This document shows positions 57,704 through 64,000 of a DNA stretch of 64,000 bases, piece after piece. The stretch's first letter is position 1. The number at the start of each line of letters is the position of its first letter. This DNA comes from Alcaligenes faecalis (GTDB lineage: Bacteria > Pseudomonadota > Gammaproteobacteria > Burkholderiales > Burkholderiaceae_B). The position numbers and the translations under genes are program-made. The notes under the pieces are model-generated. The model saw nothing but the letters and a program-made list of their open reading frames with translations. It was not told the origin of the DNA and made no database searches. The stretch is from the NCBI RefSeq assembly GCF_041521385.1, contig NZ_CP168006.1:124001-188000 (forward strand), written 5' to 3'.

Positions 57704-58675
57704 ATGGCTGTTTTTACTTCTGTCAGCGAACTTGACGCCCGCGAACTACTGGAACACTACACACTGGGTGAGTTCGTTTCCTTACGAGGCATTACCGCCG
57801 GCATTGAAAACACCAACTACTTTCTGAGCACCACCCAGGGCGAGTACGTTCTGACTTTATTTGAAGTCCTGACGCTGGAACAACTGCCCTTCTACATCGA
57901 ACTGATGCACCATCTGGCCGCCAAAGGGGTGCCGGTGCCCGAGCCCATGACCCGCCGCGATGGCAAACGCATCTGTGTCATGCATGGCAAACCCTGCTCG
58001 ATTGTGACGCGTCTGCGTGGGGGCTACGAGCCCGAGCCTACGGTGGAACACTGCCGCCAGATCGCCCGCACCCAGGCCCAGGCTCACCTGGCCGCTCAGG
58101 ACTTCCCCCTGGAGCAGCCCAATCTGCGTGGCTTGAGCTGGTGGAAAAGCACCGTACCCCAAGTCCTGCCCTTCCTGGATGCCAGCCAGTCCGAACTGAT
58201 TCAGGCGGTTCTGCACGAACAAAGTAACTTTGCCGACAGCGATACCTACCGCTCCTTGCCCCAAGGCCCGGCCCACTGCGACCTGTTCCGCGACAACGTG
58301 CTGTTTGCCGGCACCTCGGAAGCGCCCCAGATGGGCGGCATCATCGACTTTTACTTTGCCGGTTGCGACACCTGGCTGTTTGACGTGGCTGTGGCTGTTA
58401 ACGACTGGTGTATCGACCGTCTGAGCGGTGCCCTGAACCAGGAAAAAGCCCAGGCCTGGCTGGAATCCTACGCCCAGGTGCGGCCCTTTACCGAAGCTGA
58501 GCACAGCGCCTGGCCTATACTGATCCAGGCCGCCGCGCTGCGCTTCTGGATCTCGCGCCTGTACGACTTTTATCTGCCCCGCCCCGCTCAAACTCTGAAG
58601 CCGCACGACCCGCGGCACTTTGAGCGTGTGCTGCGCCAGCGTCGCGACCATGCTGTACCGGCGCTCCCTCGATAA
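57704..58675 (+). CDS. thrB: Homoserine kinase (ThrB, aminoglycoside-phosphotransferase fold)
   Basis: The 323-residue enzyme belongs to the ThrB2 type with an APH-like kinase fold. MAVFTSVSELDARELLEHYTLGEF begins it; GITAGIENTNYFLST is the nucleotide loop, GPAHCDLFRDNVLF the catalytic loop and GGIIDFYFAG the DFG-like metal site. It phosphorylates homoserine for threonine synthesis. It precedes a membrane protein gene by 14 bp. Confidence 0.93.
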   Translation: MAVFTSVSELDARELLEHYTLGEFVSLRGITAGIENTNYFLSTTQGEYVLTLFEVLTLEQLPFYIELMHHLAAKGVPVPEPMTRRDGKRICVMHGKPCSIVTRLRGGYEPEPTVEHCRQIARTQAQAHLAAQDFPLEQPNLRGLSWWKSTVPQVLPFLDASQSELIQAVLHEQSNFADSDTYRSLPQGPAHCDLFRDNVLFAGTSEAPQMGGIIDFYFAGCDTWLFDVAVAVNDWCIDRLSGALNQEKAQAWLESYAQVRPFTEAEHSAWPILIQAAALRFWISRLYDFYLPRPAQTLKPHDPRHFERVLRQRRDHAVPALPR

Positions 58676-58689
58676 ATACGGATACTGAT

Positions 58690-59466
58690 ATGCAAGCTGC
58701 CAAGCTCCCCTTTCTTTACGGGTGGTACTGGATTCAGGAAGGATTGCGCTTGTTCAAGCTGCAACCGGCTGCTCTGTTCTTCTGGAGCCTGATCACCTCC
58801 ATCCTGATCAACCTGAGCAATATTTTCCCCATCATCGGCCAGATGGTGCTGATCGTGCTGGTCCCGACCATGACCTTCATCATCCAGAATGCCTGTCGCC
58901 GTATTCATAAGGGAGAAGTCATCCGCCTGGGCATGTGGAGCGAACCCTTAAAGCCTGCCCCGGTACGTAACCGTTTGATCAAGCTGGGCTTTATTTACCT
59001 ACTGGCCTGCCTGGTCGTCGGCTTTGTGGCGACCTTCCCTTTTGTGAATGAGCTGTCCCAGTTGATGGACAACAGCAATGCCACTCCACAAGAAGTCATG
59101 GCGGCCTTTCGCAAGCCTATTATTTTGTTCTTCGTACTGTACCTGGGCCTGTCCGCCCTGTTCTGGCACGCTCCGGCGCTGGTAGGCTGGCATGCCATCC
59201 CAGTCAAGCAAGCCCTGTTCTTTTCCATGGTTGCCTGCTGGCGTAACAAGGCCGCCTTCCTGCTGTACGGCCTGTGCTGGGCGGCTGCCTTTTTCGCCAT
59301 CCAAACCTTGGGCGGGCTATTACTGGGGGCCGGTTTAAGCCCAGGCACGGCGACCATGGTGCTGACACCTATCAACCTGACCATGGCCGCCATTCTTTAC
59401 GCCAGCTTCTACCCGGCTTACCGCAGCGTATTTGGTGATCCAGCAGGCAACACCCAGCCAAACTAA
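58690..59466 (+). CDS. BPSS1780-family membrane protein
   Basis: The 258-residue protein has six hydrophobic segments and the N-terminal GWYWIQEGLRLFKLQPAALFFW pattern typical of this betaproteobacterial family of unknown function. Helix-breaking QEVMAAFRKP and WHAPALVGWHAIPVKQALFFSM are other recognisable stretches. It follows thrB closely, as often seen in Burkholderiales. Its last four bases overlap the convergent DUF192 gene. Confidence 0.82.
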   Translation: MQAAKLPFLYGWYWIQEGLRLFKLQPAALFFWSLITSILINLSNIFPIIGQMVLIVLVPTMTFIIQNACRRIHKGEVIRLGMWSEPLKPAPVRNRLIKLGFIYLLACLVVGFVATFPFVNELSQLMDNSNATPQEVMAAFRKPIILFFVLYLGLSALFWHAPALVGWHAIPVKQALFFSMVACWRNKAAFLLYGLCWAAAFFAIQTLGGLLLGAGLSPGTATMVLTPINLTMAAILYASFYPAYRSVFGDPAGNTQPN

Positions 59467-59861
59467 ACACGGTTCAGCCCTGCACCGCCTCCTGTTTGCC
59501 GTATCTCCTGCAGGGCGGCCACCCAAGGGTAAAACTGCTCCGGTCTGGATAAATAGCCGACCGGAGCTTCCAATACCGACCGCGCCCTTCTATGCCAACG
59601 AACTGCCCCTGGCAATACTGCCGGACAGAATCTCAAGGGCTGATCATTTTCATCCAGAAAGCAGATATCCAGAGCCTGGCGCATTCCCCATAGATGAACC
59701 GCTCTGCAAGGCCGCAGCCACACAGCAGTTGTGAAACCCTTGTTCTTTGGAAGGGCATCCCAGCCGCGCCAACGGGCCAAGAAAGTATGGGCGTCGAATA
59801 CATACAGGGGCTGGGGTTGCGCCTGCTGCAGCGGCTGTTTGATCAGTACTGATATGGTCAT
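59463..59861 (-). CDS. DUF192-family protein in the tad operon
   Basis: The 132-residue product shows the DUF192 core: TTAVWLRPCRAVHLWGMRQALDICFLDENDQPL and later VLEAPVGYL, matching the family pattern of L.PC..VH..GM...ID..FLD. It has no evident signal peptide, though many DUF192 proteins are secreted. It starts 4 bp after tadC with AGGGGG as ribosome site, so it belongs to the pilus operon. Its role there is unknown. Confidence 0.75.
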   Translation of the reverse strand: MTISVLIKQPLQQAQPQPLYVFDAHTFLARWRGWDALPKNKGFTTAVWLRPCRAVHLWGMRQALDICFLDENDQPLRFCPAVLPGAVRWHRRARSVLEAPVGYLSRPEQFYPWVAALQEIRQTGGGAGLNRV

Positions 59862-59865
59862 CCCC

Positions 59866-60726
59866 CTAGCCTCCCCCTGCCAACCAAGGGCCTAACAGAC
59901 TCATGGCAATCACCAAAAACGTGCAGGGAAAAATGCATACGACCAAAGGAGCCAGCAAATAAACGGGTAGTTTGAGGGCTCTTTGCTCGGCTTCCAGGTG
60001 TAAATGACTACGCAGTTTTTCTGCTTGAGAACGCAGCAACAAGGCCAAGGACAAACCCGTGTCCTGCGCCAGCTCCAAAGACAAGGCCAACTCCTCCAAC
60101 TCTGCCTGCCTGAAGCTCAAAGCGACATTACGCATCGCTTGCGGCAAACGCCGTCCTGCTCGAACCTCGCCCTGTACCTTGTTCAAGCTGATCAGCAAAC
60201 TACCTTGCGGTAGGGCCTCCGTTGCCCGTGCCCAGGCCTGCTGCAAACCCAGCCCGGACTCGACAGCCAGCACCAGCAGATCCAGAAAGAACGGCAAATC
60301 CCGGCGGCAGCGGGAATGATGTCGGCGCTGCAATTTTTTTCCCCGCGAAATAGCTTGCAATACGCTCAGGAAGAAACCCATCACAACCAACCCTGCCAGC
60401 TCCAGCAATGAAGCCCCCTGAGTCAACAAAAAAGCACTGACAAGACTTGAGAGCAATCCAGTCAAGGCCACACGTTTGCTTAAAAACTCCCGTACCTCCT
60501 TGGCATACGAACCCCATAATCGCTCGGGCCACTCATGTACAAAAGGCAGGGACAGGCAAATATTCAAAGCTCTGGAAAACGGAGCTTCCCACGCCTGCCA
60601 GGCCGCCTGCCCCAAACTGCTGCCCCCTTGCAGCAAAAGCAGATATCGGCCACGCCAAGCCCAGAGGAGCGCGATCAAGAACAAGGCCGCACTCAGGGCA
60701 GAGAGCATCCAGATCAATGCGAGCAT
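59866..60726 (-). CDS. tadC: Flp pilus assembly membrane protein TadC (T2SS-F family)
   Basis: The 286-residue protein has the type II secretion F domain, with KLQRRHHSRCRRDLPFFLDLLVLAVESGLGLQQAW followed by LSFRQAELEELALSLELAQDTGLSLALLLRSQAEKLR. Three or four membrane helices are present, two in the N-terminal half and one or two at the end. TadB and TadC form the inner-membrane platform of the pilus. The ATG at 60726 lies 2 bp after the tadB stop. Confidence 0.9.
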   Translation of the reverse strand: MLALIWMLSALSAALFLIALLWAWRGRYLLLLQGGSSLGQAAWQAWEAPFSRALNICLSLPFVHEWPERLWGSYAKEVREFLSKRVALTGLLSSLVSAFLLTQGASLLELAGLVVMGFFLSVLQAISRGKKLQRRHHSRCRRDLPFFLDLLVLAVESGLGLQQAWARATEALPQGSLLISLNKVQGEVRAGRRLPQAMRNVALSFRQAELEELALSLELAQDTGLSLALLLRSQAEKLRSHLHLEAEQRALKLPVYLLAPLVVCIFPCTFLVIAMSLLGPWLAGGG

Positions 60727-60728
60727 AC

Positions 60729-61574
60729 TCACCCCTCCCCGCGCAGAATCACTTGCATCCACCACAGCCCTATCACCAGCATGGCCACTAGCGCCCCCGC
60801 CACCCAAATGCCTAATGTGTTGAACCAGGCTTGCTCAAATGCCGCGGCATCCAGAAGGTATAAAGCTCCCGCCACAAAACCCGGCAAGCAGAACATGATT
60901 CGCGCCTGCAAACGAGCCTGAGCAGTCAAGGCAACGATCTTGTCCTCGATCGTCAGACGCGCTCGAATGGTTTGCGCCAATATCTTCAATCGCTCCCCCA
61001 GCCCCGCCCCTGTACTCTGGCCCATCTGTAAGGCGCTGACCAGCATGGCTAGTTCTGGCACAGACACTCGGTCCACGAGATCCCGATACAAATCCTTGGT
61101 ATTCACCCCCAAACGCTGCTGGCGCAAGAGCAAGCGCAACTCTTGTCCCAAAGGTGCAGGCAAGGATTGAGCCAACTGTTGCAAGGCCGCTTGCAACGCC
61201 AAGCCTGCTTGCAAGCTCAAGGCCAACGACAGCACAAAGTCCGGCAATTGTCGTCGTAACTTTTCCAGGCGTCGCCGTGCCAGCCCGCGCAGAAGCACTA
61301 AAGGCGCTGCCGCAGCCAACAAGACCACTATCGCGGCCAGCCAGAACGACTGCATCAGCCACCACGCCGTCAGAAAGATCAGAGGCAATAAGGCCCAGGC
61401 CCCAACAGCCAGATACTGGCTGCGTACAAAGACAAAATGCGACTGCAAGCTCTGCTCGGACTGCTTAAGCAGTTGCTGTCTATAGCGCGTAGCAAGCCCC
61501 TGTCCTGAACGCAGCAGCACATACGCCAAAGCGGTGGTGCCCAAGACAATCAGCAAAACACTTAACAATCTCAT
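60729..61574 (-). CDS. tadB: Flp pilus assembly membrane protein TadB (T2SS-F family)
   Basis: The 281-residue protein has an N-terminal membrane helix, a pair of helices near residues 50-90, and the F-domain RRLEKLRRQLPDFVLSLALSLQAGLALQAALQQLAQSL with SVPELAMLVSALQMGQSTGAGLGERLKILAQTIR. One or two more helices end the protein. The ATG at 61574 overlaps the cpaF stop as ATGA. An upstream in-frame extension into cpaF is rejected because it has no family similarity. Confidence 0.9.
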   Translation of the reverse strand: MRLLSVLLIVLGTTALAYVLLRSGQGLATRYRQQLLKQSEQSLQSHFVFVRSQYLAVGAWALLPLIFLTAWWLMQSFWLAAIVVLLAAAAPLVLLRGLARRRLEKLRRQLPDFVLSLALSLQAGLALQAALQQLAQSLPAPLGQELRLLLRQQRLGVNTKDLYRDLVDRVSVPELAMLVSALQMGQSTGAGLGERLKILAQTIRARLTIEDKIVALTAQARLQARIMFCLPGFVAGALYLLDAAAFEQAWFNTLGIWVAGALVAMLVIGLWWMQVILRGEG

Positions 61575-63223
61575 GCTTGCCCCTCGGGTGGGGAAACATA
61601 CTTCGACCGCAAACCACTGGCAGCAAAACCAAACTCCGGGCGATAGCTGTACAAGGTTTGCAGTTGAATACGCTGCGCCTCGATGCCAGTCACCTCCACA
61701 ATCTCGTGAACCAAACGCTTGCCATCGGGCAAGCGGCTCAACTGCACAATAATGTGCAAAGCCCGCGCGATATGCTCTCGCACAACCAGCAAAGGCAAAT
61801 CCAGACCAGCCATCAAGACCATACCTTCCAAACGTGACAAGGCATCTCGCGGGGTATTCGCATGCAAGGTCCCCATCGATCCCTCGTGGCCGGTATTCAT
61901 GGCCGACAACATGTCGAAGGCTTCTGCACCCCGGCACTCCCCCACCACAATCCGGTCTGGCCTCATGCGCAAGGCTTGTCGCAACAGACTCCGTATATCC
62001 ACCTGCCCCTGACCTTCTGCATTCGCAGGCCGTGACTCCAAAGCCACCCAATTGCTGTGCTGCAACTGTAATTCGGCCGCATCTTCCAGGGTAACGATTC
62101 GCTCGCCTGAATCAATGCACGTGCTAAGCATATTCAGCAGGGTGGTTTTACCTGTACCCGTTCCACCCGAGACCAGAATATTGCAGCGCCGCTGCACCGC
62201 CTGTTGCAGGAAAGCAGCCATCTCCGGTAACAAACTGCCCGTCTGCAACAGATCCTCCAGCCCCAGGCGTCGTTTGGGGAACTTGCGTATGGTCACGCAG
62301 GTTCCTTTGACCGCAATGGGTGACAGTACCGCATGGAAACGCGAGCCATCCGCCAAGCGCCCATCCACTGCGGGCGAGCTGATATCCAGCCGTCTACCCA
62401 AGGGAGCCAGAATGCGGTCAATAATCGCCCGCAAGGCCGACTCACTGCTGAACACCAGGGGATGGGCCTGGAGCCGCCCCGCCTGCTCAACAAACACCCG
62501 GTCGTAATGGTTAACCATGATCTCCGAGACCGAAGTATCGGCCAACAAGGGCTCCAGAGGTCCCAAACCCACCGCTTCGGCACAAACACTGGCTTGCAAT
62601 CTGGCCTGCTCATCCTTGGGAACAGCGCATTGGGCCTGGATCAGGCGCCCCAGACAGTCGAAAGCTTCCTGTTCCAGCTGCTTGTCGCTTACACGGGACA
62701 AGTCCCGACGCTCCAGCTCCAAAGCACTTAACAAGGCCTGATGCAGACGTTGCTGCTCTTGTCTGAACAACTCACTATCGGATACTGAAAGATCTGCTTG
62801 CCCTGCCGTAAAGAAGCCCTGTTCACCTTGTACAGTCTGTCGCGGCTCCTCCATGAGCAAAGACGGTGGTTCGGAGGTTTCCATTGGACACTCCTGGTTC
62901 GGAACAGCCATCTCACTTCGCGGCTGAACCGCCTGCCCAACGCCAGTAATCCGCAGCTTGAACCCGCCCAGCACCAGCACATCCCCCAAGCGCAAGGGCC
63001 CATCGTCATATACCCGTTTGCCGTTTAGTTGCACCCCTGTCAACGAGCCATGATCCTGGATGTACACTGCCCCCGCTCGTTGCAACAGACTGGCATGTTG
63101 ACGTGCGATACGCCAGGATGGCAGAACAAGATCACAGGCAGGATCACGCCCTATCAAGGCAGGCAAACTGACCGTGCAGGGGCGCGCCGTCCCCAGCTCC
63201 GACTCAAGCTCAAGGTTCAACAC
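61571..63223 (-). CDS. cpaF: FHA domain-CpaF/TadA pilus ATPase fusion
   Basis: The 550-residue protein joins two modules. Residues about 1-105 are an FHA domain (LIGRDPACDLVLPSWRIARQHASLL, LNGKRV, GDVLVLGGFKLRI), a phosphothreonine reader. After a Gln/Glu-rich linker comes a CpaF secretion ATPase: ALLADTSVSEIMVNHYDRVFVE, Walker A SGGTGTGKTTLLN at about 347-359, GERIVTLEDAAELQL and RPDRIVVGECRGAEAFDMLSAMNTGHEGSMGTLHAN. It powers Flp pilus assembly. GTG at 63223 has GAGGTG upstream; GTG 63235 and TTG 63220 are alternatives. It overlaps the secretin gene end, and no tadZ lies between. Confidence 0.9.
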   Translation of the reverse strand: MLNLELESELGTARPCTVSLPALIGRDPACDLVLPSWRIARQHASLLQRAGAVYIQDHGSLTGVQLNGKRVYDDGPLRLGDVLVLGGFKLRITGVGQAVQPRSEMAVPNQECPMETSEPPSLLMEEPRQTVQGEQGFFTAGQADLSVSDSELFRQEQQRLHQALLSALELERRDLSRVSDKQLEQEAFDCLGRLIQAQCAVPKDEQARLQASVCAEAVGLGPLEPLLADTSVSEIMVNHYDRVFVEQAGRLQAHPLVFSSESALRAIIDRILAPLGRRLDISSPAVDGRLADGSRFHAVLSPIAVKGTCVTIRKFPKRRLGLEDLLQTGSLLPEMAAFLQQAVQRRCNILVSGGTGTGKTTLLNMLSTCIDSGERIVTLEDAAELQLQHSNWVALESRPANAEGQGQVDIRSLLRQALRMRPDRIVVGECRGAEAFDMLSAMNTGHEGSMGTLHANTPRDALSRLEGMVLMAGLDLPLLVVREHIARALHIIVQLSRLPDGKRLVHEIVEVTGIEAQRIQLQTLYSYRPEFGFAASGLRSKYVSPPEGQA

Positions 63224-64000
63224 GAAACACCTCACTATCGGGTTCTACCCATTGCGACCAAGCGTCTTGCCTTGCCCCCTTGGGGAGAGCACGCACAGGC
63301 GTATTCAGTCGTGGGGCATCCGGAAATGCTTGATCCAACCACTGCGCAGCATTCGCCTGCCTGGCCAACAAATCAGGATGTTCGGCCGCTACCAAGGTCG
63401 GGGTCACAAAAACCGCCAACTCCGTTTCCTGCCGAGCAAAGCGTTCAGAACGAAACAAGGCGCCCAACACGGGCAAACTGGCCAGCCCCGGCAAGCGATC
63501 CACATGCCGGGACTCTTCCCGCGAAATAAACCCTGCCAGCACCAGGGTCTGCCCAGAACGCACATTGAACTCGGTCGAGGCTCGTCGAGTCTTCAAAGAC
63601 GGCCCGGCAGGTTGAGACAAGCTGGCATCAACAGAGCTGACTTCGACCTCGATCTGTGAGCGCACCAAGCCACCACGCTCCACTCGCGGCACAATGCGCA
63701 GCGAAACACCGTAAGGCTTGAAACTGGTCTTGCTGTTTCCCTTGTCGTCCGTGGTGGTGTAAGGCAACTCGCCCCCGGCCAGAAACTCGGCTTGCGAACC
63801 ACTGCGTGCCAACAACTGCGGTTGCGCCAGCACCACCGCATGCCCCTCCTGAGCCATGGCCTGAACGCGAGCAGACATCAAGGCGCCAACACCAAAGAAC
63901 GCCGCCCCCTGTTTGGCAGGAAAAGCCAAGGGCAAAACAGCTTCACCCGGTCTATCCAGAAACTGATGAGTGGCCCCATCCCAGGCGCCGCCCATACTCA
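63210..64000 (-). CDS. cpaC: Flp pilus secretin CpaC/RcpA (partial, N-terminus beyond the window)
   Basis: The open frame runs off the right edge, giving about 263 C-terminal residues. It shows the secretin core: VLAQPQLLARSGSQAEFLAGGELPY, KPYGVSLRIVPRVERGGLVRSQIEVEVSSVD and RRASTEFNVRSGQTLVLAGFISREESR. LPGLASLPVLGALFRSERFARQETELAVFVTPTLV comes next. A tail of about 60 residues follows. The product forms the outer-membrane pore of the tad pilus. Its stop lies inside the start of cpaF (overlap of about 14-26 bases), so translation is probably coupled. Confidence 0.9.
   Translation of the reverse strand, partial: SMGGAWDGATHQFLDRPGEAVLPLAFPAKQGAAFFGVGALMSARVQAMAQEGHAVVLAQPQLLARSGSQAEFLAGGELPYTTTDDKGNSKTSFKPYGVSLRIVPRVERGGLVRSQIEVEVSSVDASLSQPAGPSLKTRRASTEFNVRSGQTLVLAGFISREESRHVDRLPGLASLPVLGALFRSERFARQETELAVFVTPTLVAAEHPDLLARQANAAQWLDQAFPDAPRLNTPVRALPKGARQDAWSQWVEPDSEVFRVEP

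Noticed and set aside
61575..62051. N-terminal extension of TadB reaching into cpaF
   Set aside because: The extra residues are an out-of-frame reading of cpaF; the ATG at 61574 with ATGA overlap gives the normal TadB start.

Overview
The window looks like chromosome of a betaproteobacterium of the family Alcaligenaceae, very probably Alcaligenes close to A. faecalis. The best single clue is an 816-residue periplasmic penicillin G acylase (13221-15671) whose signal peptide, beta-chain start and length match what I remember of the A. faecalis enzyme. The housekeeping blocks (surE-pcm-nlpD, leuCDB-asd-fimV-truA, tsaD/plsY) have a betaproteobacterial layout. I see no rRNA, tRNA, CRISPR array or intact insertion sequence.

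Layout. 1-11.3 kb: a truncated M23 peptidase, ppiD, ugpQ, rlmJ, an S4-domain pseudouridine synthase, ubiC, an MFS transporter, the ybdG-glnB-aldo/keto reductase cluster, and argH. 11.3-13.2 kb: a small accessory island with a coiled-coil/CHAT (caspase-like) protease gene and, convergent to it, the C-terminal stump of what looks like a SAVED cyclic-oligonucleotide sensor. 13.2-18.1 kb: penicillin G acylase, a PuuB/DadA-like FAD amine oxidase, and a divergent TetR regulator with a tandem palindromic operator. 18.4-24.3 kb: rlmD, nlpD, pcm, surE, plsY, tsaD; rpoS, usual between nlpD and rlmD in relatives, is absent. 24.3-39.9 kb: a purine permease with a structured leader, a thioredoxin, redoxin plus DUF2024, yigZ, ybiT, an LD-carboxypeptidase, tadA (tRNA), an ABC-2 exporter, a GNAT, yajQ, an acyl-CoA ligase, crcB with a glutamine amidotransferase, an AraC regulator divergent from a bile-acid-symporter-like carrier, and a TlpA-like protein. 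40-52.6 kb: trpF, TRAP permease genes dctQM, truA, fimV, asd, leuBDC, an AhpD-like protein, an M48 lipoprotein peptidase and aroC. 52.7-59.5 kb: selO, DUF2069, YihY, a CBS protein, dusA, thrB and a BPSS1780-type membrane protein. 59.5-64 kb: the 3' part of a tad/Flp pilus operon (secretin, FHA-fused CpaF ATPase, TadB, TadC, a DUF192 protein), running off the right edge.

How it fits together. Much of the window is core metabolism: arginine, leucine, aspartate-family, tryptophan, chorismate and ubiquinone synthesis, and tRNA and rRNA modification. Periplasm and envelope maintenance is also well represented. The accessory material is concentrated at 11.3-18.1 kb and 59.5-64 kb. The least explained items are the CHAT gene with its SAVED relic, the FHA-CpaF fusion without tadZ beside it, and several non-coding elements: overlapping hairpins before leuC, a hairpin just before the thioredoxin ribosome site, and two regulator-operator pairs. 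All functional calls come from reading motifs and gene order by eye; no search was run.
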